From Streptococcus anginosus subsp. whileyi MAS624 (lineage in GTDB: Bacteria; Bacillota; Bacilli; Lactobacillales; Streptococcaceae), in assembly GCF_000478925.1 (NCBI RefSeq), contig NZ_AP013072.1:2046001-2110000 (forward strand): a stretch of DNA of 64,000 nucleotides, written 5' to 3'. The notes under the pieces were generated by a model. The model was given only the letters and a program-made list of their open reading frames with translations, made no database searches and had not been told where the DNA came from. Each line of letters starts with the position of its first letter. The stretch's first letter is position 1. Positions 1 to 8,760 of this stretch are shown here, in pieces. The position numbers and the translations under genes are program-made.

Positions 1-1345
1 GAATTGGCATAAAGAGGTTTTTGCCTTTGATACCCGTTTCTTTTTGCACTGTCTTGATTTGTGGGAAGATATTTTCCGACTTGAAGTCTTCATCACTCAT
101 AGCTTCCAATTTTTCTTTAAAGGCTTTCAAAACCGTTGGTACCGTTTCGCCTGCCATAAACTCTTTTTCTTCTGCCGTTAGCTCTGGGAAATCTTCAAAG
201 AAAAGGTCTGTGAGCGGTACGATTTCATCTACAGACTTCATTTGTGGTTTGTAAAGTTCAACTAATTTTTCAGCTTTGTCAGTCAAACGACCAGCCGCTT
301 CCAAGTAAGGCTTCGCCATATCAAAAATGGTTTCAAAATCCGCATTTTTAATGTATTCATTGCTCATCCAGTCTAATTTCTTTTGGTCAAAAGCAGCCGG
401 AGACTTGCTGAGACGATGTTCATCAAAGAGTTGGATCAATTCTTCACGAGAGAAGATTTCATTTTCACCGCCAGGATTCCAGCCAAGGAGGGCAATAAAG
501 TTGAAGACGGCTTCAGGCAGGTAGCCTTTCTTACGGTAATCTTCGATAAATTGAAGCGTGTTTGTATCACGTTTGGACAATTTCTTACCCGTTTCGGAGT
601 TAATAATCAAGGTCATGTGACCAAATTGTGGCGCTTCCCAACCGAGCGCTTCGTACACCATGAGCTGCTTAGGGGTATTGGCAATGTGGTCATCTCCACG
701 AATGACATGGGAAATTTTCATCAGATGGTCATCTACCACAACCGCAAAATTATAAGTTGGATAGCCGTCTTTTTTCTGGATAACCCAGTCACCACCGATG
801 TTGCCACCTTCAAATTCAATCTCACCTTTGACAAGATCGTTCCACTTGTAAATACCAGATTCATTGACCACAAGACGAACTGTTGGAACAATGCCTGCTG
901 CTTCACGCTCTGCGATATAAGCTGCTTTTTCATCTTCAGACATTCCTAGATATTCATTGATGTAGCGAGGTGTTTCTCCAGCAGCTTCCTGACGCTCACG
1001 CTCTGCTGCCAGCTCTTCCTCCGTCACATATGATTTGTAAGCCAAGCCTTTTTCAAGTAATTCATTGATATAGCTTTGGTAAATGTCCAAACGTTCAGAC
1101 TGGCGATATTTTTCATGCGTTTCTGGACTCTCATCCCAATCAATTCCTAACCAACGCAGATTTTCCAACTGCGAACGTTCCCCGTCTTCCACATGGCGTT
1201 TACGGTCAGTATCTTCAATCCGAATGATAAAAGTTCCGCCGTAATGACGAGCGTAAAGATAATTAAAGAGCGCAGTCCGCGCATTCCCGATGTGTAACAG
1301 TCCCGTTGGACTTGGTGCATAACGCACACGAATTTGATTCGCCAC
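1..1345 (-). CDS. gltX: Glutamyl-tRNA synthetase, 3' end cut by window
   Basis: Charges tRNA-Glu with glutamate in the cytoplasm. The frame opens with a GTG start at 1345 preceded by a GAGGAG-type ribosome site, and reads [24 protein letters not shown], so the class I HIGH signature (HIGN) lies near residue 18. The second signature, KLSKRD, falls near residue 254 (about 565-585). 448 codons are visible; streptococcal GltX is about 485 residues, so roughly the last 36 residues lie left of position 1. No frameshift is visible. The GTG start and the missing stop make it easy to overlook. Identity is secure from the paired signatures and spacing. Confidence 0.96.
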   Translation of the reverse strand, partial: MANQIRVRYAPSPTGLLHIGNARTALFNYLYARHYGGTFIIRIEDTDRKRHVEDGERSQLENLRWLGIDWDESPETHEKYRQSERLDIYQSYINELLEKGLAYKSYVTEEELAAERERQEAAGETPRYINEYLGMSEDEKAAYIAEREAAGIVPTVRLVVNESGIYKWNDLVKGEIEFEGGNIGGDWVIQKKDGYPTYNFAVVVDDHLMKISHVIRGDDHIANTPKQLMVYEALGWEAPQFGHMTLIINSETGKKLSKRDTNTLQFIEDYRKKGYLPEAVFNFIALLGWNPGGENEIFSREELIQLFDEHRLSKSPAAFDQKKLDWMSNEYIKNADFETIFDMAKPYLEAAGRLTDKAEKLVELYKPQMKSVDEIVPLTDLFFEDFPELTAEEKEFMAGETVPTVLKAFKEKLEAMSDEDFKSENIFPQIKTVQKETGIKGKNLFMPI

Positions 1346-1406
1346 TTTTATGTCTCCTCGATTCAAAATATCATTATTTTCATTATACCATAACTAAGAA
1401 GAGACG

Positions 1407-1429
1407 AAAAGGCTGAGCAACAGCCTTTT
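1407..1429 (-). terminator. Hairpin terminator after the aldolase/PTS operon
   Basis: AAAAGGCTG and CAGCCTTTT form a 9-bp stem with a 5-nt loop, starting 3 nt after the aldolase stop codon on the minus strand. The downstream T run is the TTTT at the end of the stem. It ends the PTS/aldolase transcript before gltX. Confidence 0.75.
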
Positions 1430-1431
1430 CA

Positions 1432-2262
1432 TTATAGATATTTACCAGTTACATGCAAAACTTCGCAAACTGCTTGAAGATTCTCTTTCGTTAAAATATT
1501 ATTTTCTGAAAGTTCCTTACCACTAATACGTTGCAAATCCAAAGCAATATGTGCCGCTTTATCCGCTGTTTCAATCAGACCAAAACAATCCTGATAATCA
1601 CGACCAGTAGATAAAACACCATGTTTTGCCCACACAACTAATCGGTGATCTACTAGTTCTTTTGCAGTCAACTCCCCAATCGTTTGAGTTCCTGGAACTT
1701 CCCAAGGTAAAACTGCAATCCCATCTGGAAAAACAACAATTGATTCCGTCAATACTGACCATAAATCAAATGTTAAAGAGCGACTGGTCACCTGATGAAG
1801 TAATGAATAAAGGACAATATTTGTTGCATGATTATGAATCACAACACGTTGCTCACTATCTTGCTGTAACCGAGCGGCATGTGCTAATATATGCATAAAA
1901 ATCTCACTTGTTGGTCGCTTTCCATCTTTGAAACCAGCAATAAGTTGATAGCCTTGCTTAGTTAATTTTATGATCCCTGTATCTATCTCTGGCTGATGAT
2001 GTAAATATCGAAAATGACTTCCAGAAGCTGTTATGAGAAGATATTCTCCCACCATATTATGTGGTATTTCCATTACTGGGATCTCTGTCTGTTCTTTATC
2101 CATAATAGGATAATTAGTCGCTTGCAGATCATCTTTCAAACGAAGTATTTCTTCTTTTTTTAAACGATAACTGACATTTCCTCCATTATATTCATCCCAG
2201 CCTTTTTTCCACATATCATAAGTTACTTCCAACAATTCTGAAATATAATTTGGATAATTCAT
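1432..2262 (-). CDS. rhaD: Class II aldolase, rhamnulose-1-phosphate aldolase (RhaD) type
   Basis: The 276-residue protein matches the length and block order of RhaD, the zinc aldolase that splits L-rhamnulose-1-phosphate into DHAP and lactaldehyde. Visible family blocks: GWDEYNGGNVSYRL near residue 20 (RhaD has GWDERNGGN), ITASGSHF for phosphate binding, HNHATN with zinc-ligand histidines near residue 143, VVFPDGIAVLPWEVPGT, and KHGVLSTG supplying the third histidine. It is the last gene of a PTS operon and its ATG overlaps the preceding small gene by 4 nt. No rhamnose isomerase or kinase lies nearby, so the true substrate may be another ketose-1-phosphate made by the PTS. The aldolase family is firm; the exact sugar is inferred. 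Confidence 0.82.
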   Translation of the reverse strand: MNYPNYISELLEVTYDMWKKGWDEYNGGNVSYRLKKEEILRLKDDLQATNYPIMDKEQTEIPVMEIPHNMVGEYLLITASGSHFRYLHHQPEIDTGIIKLTKQGYQLIAGFKDGKRPTSEIFMHILAHAARLQQDSEQRVVIHNHATNIVLYSLLHQVTSRSLTFDLWSVLTESIVVFPDGIAVLPWEVPGTQTIGELTAKELVDHRLVVWAKHGVLSTGRDYQDCFGLIETADKAAHIALDLQRISGKELSENNILTKENLQAVCEVLHVTGKYL

Positions 2263-2441
2263 TGATTCCCCTCTCTTTTTACGAAACGCTCTTTACGGCT
2301 TTCCTCCCATTCTTGAAAAATATTTTTGGGCTGAAGATACAAACCTATTCCTAAAGCTACAGCTGTCCAATATATATTTTGAAAAATAATCGATCCTACA
2401 AATATAATGGTTGCTGCCAGTAACAATAACTTCTCTTTCAT
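2259..2441 (-). CDS. Small two-helix membrane protein of the PTS operon
   Basis: A 60-residue protein with two hydrophobic stretches (about 4-20 and 24-38) followed by a charged tail rich in E, K and R. It starts directly after the IIC stop codon, and its own stop overlaps the aldolase start (ATGA), so it sits in a tightly coupled operon. I do not recognise the family. Position suggests an accessory to the transporter or a leftover transporter segment; this is inference only. Confidence 0.6.
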   Translation of the reverse strand: MKEKLLLLAATIIFVGSIIFQNIYWTAVALGIGLYLQPKNIFQEWEESRKERFVKREGNQ

Positions 2442-3785
2442 TTATTGCTCCTTTACTTTTAGTGTTTGATTATATTTTTCACGATCTTTCAAAAGCCAAA
2501 TATATAGCCCCAGCCATAGGATGAACAAAACAACCGAAAGAAGTTTTCCTTGAAAAAGAGTAGCTAATATGTAGCGAATATCTGGTCCTTCAAAAGTTGA
2601 CCAAGAAATCAGTCCTTGATTTTTCAATGTCCCAGTTTCTTTTGCAAGTCGTGTCATGTAAGGTGTGAAATATGTTGCTCCATAAAGGAAAAGCGGAGTA
2701 GAAATCAAACCATGAATAATCATCCGAAGAACATTGCCGTTGGTTAATAATAATGATCCAACAACAAAGGAAAGATTGATAATTCCTGCAAATGGTAAAA
2801 CGATATTACCAGGAAGTACAATCGCACCAATCAATAAGAAAGGAATCGTACAAATAACCGCTACCCATAGCTCATTGCGCCCACCTAAAATAGGCCAATC
2901 AAGTCCAATATAGACCTCTCTATCTTCAAATTTTTCTCTCATAAAGTCAGATACAGCTTCTGAAATTGGAGAAAGAGCTTGTGAGAACAGTTTGGAAACC
3001 ATTGGAAAGAGAGTCAAAGCCGTCGCAGCCTGTACAGCCAAGGTAAGAGCATATTTGATACCATTACCTGAAGCCAAACCAAGTGCTAATCCAATAATAG
3101 CTCCCATAACAGAATTTTCACCAAAAACTCCAATCTTTTCCTTGAGAGTATCTGCGTCAAATTGTTTATTGAGAATAGGGATTTTCTTTAATAACTCATC
3201 AATTGGATGGAGCAGAACAGCAATAAGACAGATAAAGTGAGGAACGGTAACGCCTGGAATACCAGTTAATCGTTCCACCTCAGGTGCAAAAGCATCTCCC
3301 AATTTTAATTCTAGTACAATAATTACAGCTCCTGCTAAAAGACCAAAAATCACATTATTTGTAAAGTAAGTCACAATAACTGCTGTAAAAATTTTGTTCC
3401 AGACATTCCATAAGTCTACATTTAGAGTTTTAGTTTGATTCATTACTAGCATTAAAAAGTTAATACCTAATTGAATAGGAAAGAGTAGAAAAGCGTATGG
3501 CCATGCCCAACTAATAGAAGCTGCACCGGACCAGCCAATATCTACCGCTGTAAGAGACAAACCTGTATGGGTCGTTAAATCATTTGCTGCTTTTCCCATA
3601 CTAGTCATAATGAAATTCACCAAAATTCCCATTCCTGTAAAAGCAATCCCTAAAGTAAGGGCAGCTTGAAAAGCATCTCTGAATTTCATTTTCATGCAAA
3701 GTCCGACAATCAACATCAAGAAGGGAACAAAAACAGCAGCACCTAAATCCAAAATATATTGGACAATTATTTTTAATATATCCAT
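2442..3785 (-). CDS. gatC: PTS galactitol-family permease, IIC component
   Basis: A 447-residue polytopic membrane protein (about ten hydrophobic segments) of the galactitol/GatC IIC family. Family features visible are the amphipathic N-terminus ending in a long hydrophobic run with PFLMLIVGL, and DIGWSGAASISWAWP near residue 82. It moves a sugar or sugar alcohol through the membrane while the IIB partner phosphorylates it. It follows the IIB gene by 24 nt on the minus strand. The galactitol family name is homology-based; the RhaD-type aldolase downstream argues that the substrate yields a ketose-1-phosphate. Confidence 0.85.
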   Translation of the reverse strand: MDILKIIVQYILDLGAAVFVPFLMLIVGLCMKMKFRDAFQAALTLGIAFTGMGILVNFIMTSMGKAANDLTTHTGLSLTAVDIGWSGAASISWAWPYAFLLFPIQLGINFLMLVMNQTKTLNVDLWNVWNKIFTAVIVTYFTNNVIFGLLAGAVIIVLELKLGDAFAPEVERLTGIPGVTVPHFICLIAVLLHPIDELLKKIPILNKQFDADTLKEKIGVFGENSVMGAIIGLALGLASGNGIKYALTLAVQAATALTLFPMVSKLFSQALSPISEAVSDFMREKFEDREVYIGLDWPILGGRNELWVAVICTIPFLLIGAIVLPGNIVLPFAGIINLSFVVGSLLLTNGNVLRMIIHGLISTPLFLYGATYFTPYMTRLAKETGTLKNQGLISWSTFEGPDIRYILATLFQGKLLSVVLFILWLGLYIWLLKDREKYNQTLKVKEQ

Positions 3786-3809
3786 TATTCAAATCTCCTT
3801 TATCAACTA

Positions 3810-4088
3810 TCAACTTTTCAAAAATTGAATAATCTTATCCAGTTCCTGTTTTTGTCCCATCCCTGTTAGAAAAGCAATACCATTAAAAACAGGAACTCCA
3901 TAATCTTTCTTTGCTTTTACAATAGAAATGTAGCCATCTGCTTGCTGGAGATGATGTTCCAACGATTTCATATCTACTGCCTCAATCTGACAAGAAATCC
4001 CTGCTTCCTTAAGTAGACGTTCTACTTTTGATGCTACTGTTTGAGAAGTAGCGACTCCTGAACCACATGCTACAATCAATTTTTTCAT
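3810..4088 (-). CDS. gatB: PTS galactitol-family IIB component
   Basis: A 92-residue soluble phosphocarrier. The ATG at 4088 was chosen because AGGAGG lies a short distance upstream; a longer in-frame start at 4145 overlaps the IIA gene and would add a non-family extension. The protein starts MKKLIVACGSGVATSQT, placing the phosphorylated cysteine at residue 8 in the usual CGSGVATS loop. It accepts phosphate from IIA and hands it to sugar bound by IIC. It lies between the IIA and IIC genes. Confidence 0.88.
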   Translation of the reverse strand: MKKLIVACGSGVATSQTVASKVERLLKEAGISCQIEAVDMKSLEHHLQQADGYISIVKAKKDYGVPVFNGIAFLTGMGQKQELDKIIQFLKS

Positions 4089-4110
4089 GATTGTATCCTC
4101 CTTTAAATAT

Positions 4111-4569
4111 TTAGTTTCCACATAAATGATAGATTTCCTCTTCACTTTTCGCTTGTTTCAAATTAGTAAGAAAAACAGTATCTGAAAACAACTCCATCAG
4201 TTCAACTAATAATCCTGTTTGTTGTTTTGGATCACTAATTCCTAAAACCAATACAAATTCAGCATTTACAAGTACATCATCTGTTCCCATCTGCACAAAA
4301 GAAATCGGAGTTTCTAATTTGTTAAAAAAGATAAAAGGTTTTAAAACATGCTCTGCATACGTATGAGGTATCGCAACAGCCGTGTTCTCTAATTGTAACC
4401 CCGTTGGAAATTCTTTTTCCCTCTCTAAAAGAGCTGCCTCAAAACTATCTTTTACGTACCCTTTTTGAATCAGTTTTTGCGATAATTTCCTAAGTAATGT
4501 TATTCTGTCTGGTGCAGTTTCAACTAGATTTATAAGATCTAGATGCATCATTTGAGTCATTATTTTCAT
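4111..4569 (-). CDS. gatA: PTS IIA component, mannitol/fructose-type fold
   Basis: A 152-residue phosphotransfer protein. The motif AVAIPHTYAEH near residue 69 holds the active histidine that takes phosphate from HPr. The C-terminus matches the EIIA-2 fold (VLVLGISDPKQQTGLLVELMELF). AAGGAT upstream supports the ATG at 4569. It is the first transporter gene after the regulator, with 19 nt between them, and feeds the IIB and IIC proteins encoded next. Confidence 0.85.
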   Translation of the reverse strand: MKIMTQMMHLDLINLVETAPDRITLLRKLSQKLIQKGYVKDSFEAALLEREKEFPTGLQLENTAVAIPHTYAEHVLKPFIFFNKLETPISFVQMGTDDVLVNAEFVLVLGISDPKQQTGLLVELMELFSDTVFLTNLKQAKSEEEIYHLCGN

Positions 4570-4588
4570 ATTCTATCCTTCTATTTTG

Positions 4589-6517
4589 TTAAATGGTATC
4601 AAAAGTTGCAGGAGCAAATAAAGATTTTTTTAATTCTTCTAATGTTTGTGCTTGCCCCAATTGTTCAATATAGCTGGCGCTATCCACTCGTGAGTAAATC
4701 TCAATCAATGCCTCTTTATAAGTTTCTAAATCTCGCTCTTCAATCGCGATTAGTAAAATAACTTTAACAAAGTTTACTCCCCATAAAATGGGCTTATCAA
4801 GTGTCATCATAATCAATTGCGAATGATGAACAAATTCTGGGTTTGCATGAGGGAGAGCAATTCCTGTATACGTACTCGTAATCCCTAGTTCTTCACGTTG
4901 ATAAATAGAATCAGTATAGTGTTTATCGGCTAGATTCGCTGGATGCGATAATTGGATAATTTTATCTAAGCATTCTGACACATTATCAACTTTTTGATGA
5001 AGATAGATTGTCCTAGCCAATAAATGATTTACTAAAGATTGAGAATAAACTTCGTTATTCTCTAATAATCGTAAAATCTTTCGACTACTTTTAGTAATCT
5101 TCAAATAAGATTGTTGAATTTCACGACGCTGTATATCTGTCAGTACCGTTCCAACGTGAATATACTCTTTAGGATAATCAGGTAAATCAACCGAACTGAT
5201 TACTAAATCTAGAGAGTCAACATCAAGCTCTGCAAGCTCGGCTGGTGTTAATTTCACTATCTTATCATCACTAGAAAACAACTTTCTCAATTGGCTGACA
5301 ATCAATTCTGATGTGGCAACCCCATGTTGACAGACGATATATATCGTTGACGGTTGGCTCTTTTTTTCGACTGCAATTGCAAAATGAATCGTTAGAAACG
5401 CCACTTCCACATCCGTTAATTCAATCCCAAAATATTCATTTAGAACTTTCACAGCCAACCAGACAACGTGATAAAGCACGCTATACTGTTGTTTGATTTC
5501 TTCAGTGATGAGATTAGATAAATGAATACGATTACGTAAACGAAAAACCATTGGCTGAATGTGGTTGAGTAACATCTGATATAAATGCTCATCATCGGAA
5601 AAATCAACATCAATTAGCTCACTCACCATTGCAATAAATGCATGAACAGTAGTTTCAAACTTTTCATCCGTTAATGGACGAAGCATCTCATAACCCACAG
5701 ATAGAAGTGATCGTGTCAACGCAGCAATCTCTGCCTCTGGAAGACTAGAAATCTCTACTTTCAAAACAGAAGCTAAAAGCTCACTCGCAAAAAGGTACGA
5801 TTCATACAATTTTAAATTATCTAGTATCTTTGGATTGGTTTCTTTCAAAAATGATTGACTTTGATATCGAGTTTTTGCAATCCATAAATCCCACACTAAA
5901 TAGGGCTCATACTGTTCATTGATTTGAAAATGATAAGCTTTAGAAAAATGTCTTACTTTCGCTAGAATCTCTGCTTGATCTGACTTATGAATATTTGCTA
6001 TCTGCTGAGAGGATACTAAATAATTTCTCAGAAAAATCCGAATATCAGCTTCATCTCCTACCACTCGAACTTTATCACCTTTTTTGGCTAACATAAGATT
6101 TTCTCTATGCAATTTGTGCTCCAGTTTCTCTAAACTTCGCTTAACTGAACTTTCACTAATATAATGCTCTATTGACCAATCTAAAATATCAAGTTCACTA
6201 TGTTCCAAGAATAAGGCAGAAACTAAATTCTCCTCTCTTTCTTCCGGCGACCATTTTTCTTTCCCCAGATTATTCTTTTTTTGTTCAATCTCTATAATCA
6301 ATTGAGAACAAACCTGTTTATCTGCCACTAAGCGAGTTCCAAGACTTGGTACTTTTTCTAAAGATGCATTTTTACTTGCCAAAAACGTTTGAATAATTTC
6401 AAAATCCGTATAAATCGTTTTTTTGGACACTGAAAAAACTTTTGCCAATTTCTGTGCTGATACATATTTTTGCTGACGCAATAAATACTGCATGATATTC
6501 ATTTGTCGAATATTCAT
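4589..6517 (-). CDS. BglG-family PRD transcriptional regulator with EIIB/EIIA domains
   Basis: 642 residues with a layered architecture: an N-terminal winged HTH (about 1-60, with KLAKVFSVSKKTIYTDF), two PRD domains (about 175-390; histidines in RNRIHLSN and FLTIHFAIA), an EIIB-GatB-like domain near 395-480 with the cysteine in VCQHGVATSE, and a C-terminal EIIA domain with the histidine in IALPHANPEF near 555. This is the MtlR/LicR-type activator, controlled by phosphorylation through HPr and the cognate EIIB. It is the first gene of the operon and probably activates it when substrate drains phosphate from the PTS. Confidence 0.88.
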   Translation of the reverse strand: MNIRQMNIMQYLLRQQKYVSAQKLAKVFSVSKKTIYTDFEIIQTFLASKNASLEKVPSLGTRLVADKQVCSQLIIEIEQKKNNLGKEKWSPEEREENLVSALFLEHSELDILDWSIEHYISESSVKRSLEKLEHKLHRENLMLAKKGDKVRVVGDEADIRIFLRNYLVSSQQIANIHKSDQAEILAKVRHFSKAYHFQINEQYEPYLVWDLWIAKTRYQSQSFLKETNPKILDNLKLYESYLFASELLASVLKVEISSLPEAEIAALTRSLLSVGYEMLRPLTDEKFETTVHAFIAMVSELIDVDFSDDEHLYQMLLNHIQPMVFRLRNRIHLSNLITEEIKQQYSVLYHVVWLAVKVLNEYFGIELTDVEVAFLTIHFAIAVEKKSQPSTIYIVCQHGVATSELIVSQLRKLFSSDDKIVKLTPAELAELDVDSLDLVISSVDLPDYPKEYIHVGTVLTDIQRREIQQSYLKITKSSRKILRLLENNEVYSQSLVNHLLARTIYLHQKVDNVSECLDKIIQLSHPANLADKHYTDSIYQREELGITSTYTGIALPHANPEFVHHSQLIMMTLDKPILWGVNFVKVILLIAIEERDLETYKEALIEIYSRVDSASYIEQLGQAQTLEELKKSLFAPATFDTI

Positions 6518-6551
6518 TTGCCACCTCCCTCAAGGAGCTCTTTCATTATCT

Positions 6552-6557
6552 ATTATA
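6552..6557 (-). promoter_or_regulatory. -10 box of the PTS operon
   Basis: On the minus strand TATAAT sits 35 nt upstream of the regulator start, which has a GGGAGG ribosome site. No good -35 hexamer is present at 17 nt; the region there is the T run of the upstream terminator. A weak -35 fits a promoter that needs an activator such as the adjacent PRD protein. Confidence 0.5.
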
Positions 6558-6580
6558 TGCTAGCTTTTGCTCGAAAAAAA

Positions 6581-6616
6581 GGCAAGATAGTTCTACAATC
6601 ATGTAGTAATCTTGCC
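6581..6616 (-). terminator. Strong factor-independent terminator
   Basis: GGCAAGAT pairs with ATCTTGCC, with an inner CTACA/TGTAG stem, and on the minus strand it is followed by seven Ts. It lies about 230 nt past the radA stop, so it ends either the dut-radA transcript or a separate small RNA, not the PTS operon whose promoter lies beyond it. Confidence 0.85.
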
Positions 6617-6800
6617 CTGATTTAATTATTTATACAATTCTGTATTATAGAAAACTTAATACAGAACAAACTATTGATTATAATACCGTTCTAGCCGAAC
6701 AGAAGAAAATGTTCTATACATTTCAGAAATCAATGGAAAGACTCTAGAACAATCAGCAATTTTAATAAATTTTCTGAACTTCAAATCTGTTGCTCACTGA
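6581..6800 (-). ncRNA. Candidate small RNA between radA and the PTS operon
   Basis: This 330-nt gap has no credible ORF. On the minus strand an extended -10 box (TGATATAAT, about 6804-6812) points into it, and a strong terminator closes it at 6581, giving a transcript of about 215 nt. Inside are a perfect 10-bp inverted repeat (TTCTGTATTA at 6638-6647, TAATACAGAA at 6657-6666) and GTTCTAG/CTAGAAC arms further 5'. No clear -35 is visible. I do not recognise an Rfam family; it could instead be only the long 3' UTR of radA. Structure seen, function unknown. Confidence 0.45.
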
Positions 6801-6845
6801 TTTCATTATATCACAACAACTTTTCAACTGATTTCAAAGAGAATA

Positions 6846-8276
6846 TCACCCAAACACCTTCTTCAGCACTTCTCCAATTGTTGTCACACCTATAACTTCA
6901 ATATTTTCGGGAATATTCAATCCATTCAGAGAGTTTTTAGGAGCGTAAACTTTTGTGAAGCCCAGCTTAGCAGCTTCATTGATACGTTGCTCAATGCGAT
7001 TAACACGGCGGATTTCGCCCGTCAGACCGATTTCACCAATAAAACATTCTTGTGGATTCGTTGGCAAATCTTTATAACTCGAAGCAATTGCAACGGCGAC
7101 AGCTAAGTCAATAGCTGGCTCATCCAATTTGACACCGCCTGCTGACTTGAGGTAGGCATCTTGATTTTGCAATAATAGCCCTGCTCGCTTTTCCAAAACA
7201 GCCATAATTAGACTGGCGCGATTGAAATCCAATCCTGTCGTTGTCCGCTTGGCAGTGCCAAACATAGTAGGCGTCACCAAAGCCTGCACTTCCGCAAGGA
7301 TTGGACGCGTCCCCTCCATGGTCACCACGATAGAAGAGCCTGTTGCTCCATCTAAACGCTCCTCTAAGAAAACCTGGCTAGGATTGAGCACTTCAACCAG
7401 ACCACCTGACTGCATCTCAAAAATGCCGATTTCATTCGTAGAGCCGAAGCGGTTTTTGACCGCCCGCAAAATACGAAAAGTATGCTGTCGCTCACCTTCA
7501 AAATAAAGTACCGTATCCACCATGTGTTCCAAGGTTCTAGGTCCAGCCAGAGTGCCCTCTTTCGTCATATGACCGACAATAAAGATGGCAATATTGTTGG
7601 TTTTCGCCAACTGCATCAGCTCCGCGGTCACTTCTCGGACTTGCGAAACCGAGCCTTGCACACTAGAAATTTCTGGCGATAGAATCGTCTGAATGGAGTC
7701 TATAATCAAAAAATCTGGTTTAATTTTTTCAATCTCAGCACGAATACTCTGCATATTGGTCTCAGCATAGAGGTAAAACTCGCTGTCAATATCGCCCAGC
7801 CGCTCGGCCCGTAGCTTAATCTGCTCGGCAGACTCTTCCCCACTGACATACAATACCGTTCCCTTGTGAGAGAGCTGGGTAGAAACCTGCAATAAAAGGG
7901 TAGATTTCCCAATGCCTGGGTCTCCTCCGATTAGAACTAAACTTCCTGGCACCACGCCACCGCCCAAGACGCGGTTAAATTCATCCATATCTGTCTTGGT
8001 ACGGTTGACATTGAGAGAAGTCACCTCCGCTAACTTCATCGGTCGACTTTTTTCCCCTGTCAGAGAAACACGCGCATTCTTAATCTCTGTAACTTCAACC
8101 TCTTCGACAAAAGAAGACCAAGCCCCACAGTTAGGGCAGCGCCCTAGATACTTGGAGGAATGATATTCACAATTTTGACAAACAAATGTCGCTTTTTTCT
8201 TGGCTATGATAGATTCCTCTTTCTTAATGCCCCGTGCTTCCAAAACCACCTGTCCGCACACCATCTGCTTCATCAT
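6846..8276 (-). CDS. radA: DNA repair protein RadA
   Basis: RecA-like ATPase that promotes branch migration and D-loop extension in recombination and transformation. It has an N-terminal zinc finger (CQNC then CPNC), Walker [11 protein letters not shown] at residues 117-126 of the long form, the RadA-specific KNRFGS motif, and a C-terminal Lon-like domain. The start is uncertain. The ATG at 8276 overlaps dut by 53 nt and lacks a ribosome site. The conserved protein starts at about residue 24 ([14 protein letters not shown]), and AAAGAGGA stands just before ATC-ATA there, near 8207. The true start is probably near 8207 with a non-standard codon. Confidence 0.95.
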   Translation of the reverse strand: MMKQMVCGQVVLEARGIKKEESIIAKKKATFVCQNCEYHSSKYLGRCPNCGAWSSFVEEVEVTEIKNARVSLTGEKSRPMKLAEVTSLNVNRTKTDMDEFNRVLGGGVVPGSLVLIGGDPGIGKSTLLLQVSTQLSHKGTVLYVSGEESAEQIKLRAERLGDIDSEFYLYAETNMQSIRAEIEKIKPDFLIIDSIQTILSPEISSVQGSVSQVREVTAELMQLAKTNNIAIFIVGHMTKEGTLAGPRTLEHMVDTVLYFEGERQHTFRILRAVKNRFGSTNEIGIFEMQSGGLVEVLNPSQVFLEERLDGATGSSIVVTMEGTRPILAEVQALVTPTMFGTAKRTTTGLDFNRASLIMAVLEKRAGLLLQNQDAYLKSAGGVKLDEPAIDLAVAVAIASSYKDLPTNPQECFIGEIGLTGEIRRVNRIEQRINEAAKLGFTKVYAPKNSLNGLNIPENIEVIGVTTIGEVLKKVFG

Positions 8277-8667
8277 TATCAGTAAGCAAAAACGGTGAAA
8301 AGACAGCTTGAACGATACGATCTTCTTCTTCTAAAACCACTTCTTGATCTGTAATGTTCTGCATTTGCGCAAAAATGTGCCCTTCATTTCCCGGATTGCC
8401 ATAGTAATCCCCGTCAATAACGCCCACAGAGTTAATCAACACCAATCCTTTTTTACGTGGATTAGAGGAACGATCATAAAGATAAAGCACCTCACCAGCC
8501 TGCATATAAGCCTTGACACCTGTCGGCACCAACTTAATCTCTTTTGGCGCAATCACTGTACGCTCTGCCACTTTTAAGTCATAACCAGCCGCATGAGCCG
8601 TCTCACGCTTTGGCAGTAAATTTTCATTTGTAAAGCTTGAAACAAGCTCAAAACCACGAATTCGCAT
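8224..8667 (-). CDS. dut: dUTP diphosphatase
   Basis: A 147-residue trimeric dUTPase that hydrolyses dUTP to dUMP, keeping uracil out of DNA. The five family motifs are present in order: the Asp motif near residue 30 (HAAGYDL), [23 protein letters not shown], the motif around EDRIVQAVF, and the C-terminal GGFGSTGH arm that closes over the nucleotide. It lies directly upstream of radA in one transcription unit. Confidence 0.95.
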   Translation of the reverse strand: MRIRGFELVSSFTNENLLPKRETAHAAGYDLKVAERTVIAPKEIKLVPTGVKAYMQAGEVLYLYDRSSNPRKKGLVLINSVGVIDGDYYGNPGNEGHIFAQMQNITDQEVVLEEEDRIVQAVFSPFLLTDNDEADGVRTGGFGSTGH

Positions 8668-8728
8668 ATTTTTCTCTTTTCTACTTTTGCTTCCCCTATT
8701 ATACTAAATTCGTAAACAACACGCAAAA

Positions 8729-8751
8729 TGCAGGTCATTCTTCAACCTGCA
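8729..8751 (-). terminator. Terminator after the S66 peptidase gene
   Basis: TGCAGGT and ACCTGCA form a 7-bp perfect stem with a 9-nt loop, 9 nt past the stop at 8761. On the minus strand the stem is followed by TTTTG, so termination may be only moderate and some readthrough into dut-radA is possible. Confidence 0.55.
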
Positions 8752-8760
8752 CTTTTTAAG

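Noticed and set aside
383..949. A 188-codon plus-strand open frame
   Set aside because: It is antisense to gltX, which has both class I signatures in its frame; the antisense frame has no ribosome site or family features.
6638..6666. Inverted repeat as an RAT antiterminator site for the BglG-type protein
   Set aside because: It lies upstream of a full terminator and of the operon's promoter, and the regulator has the MtlR-type DNA-binding N-terminus, not an RNA-binding CAT domain.
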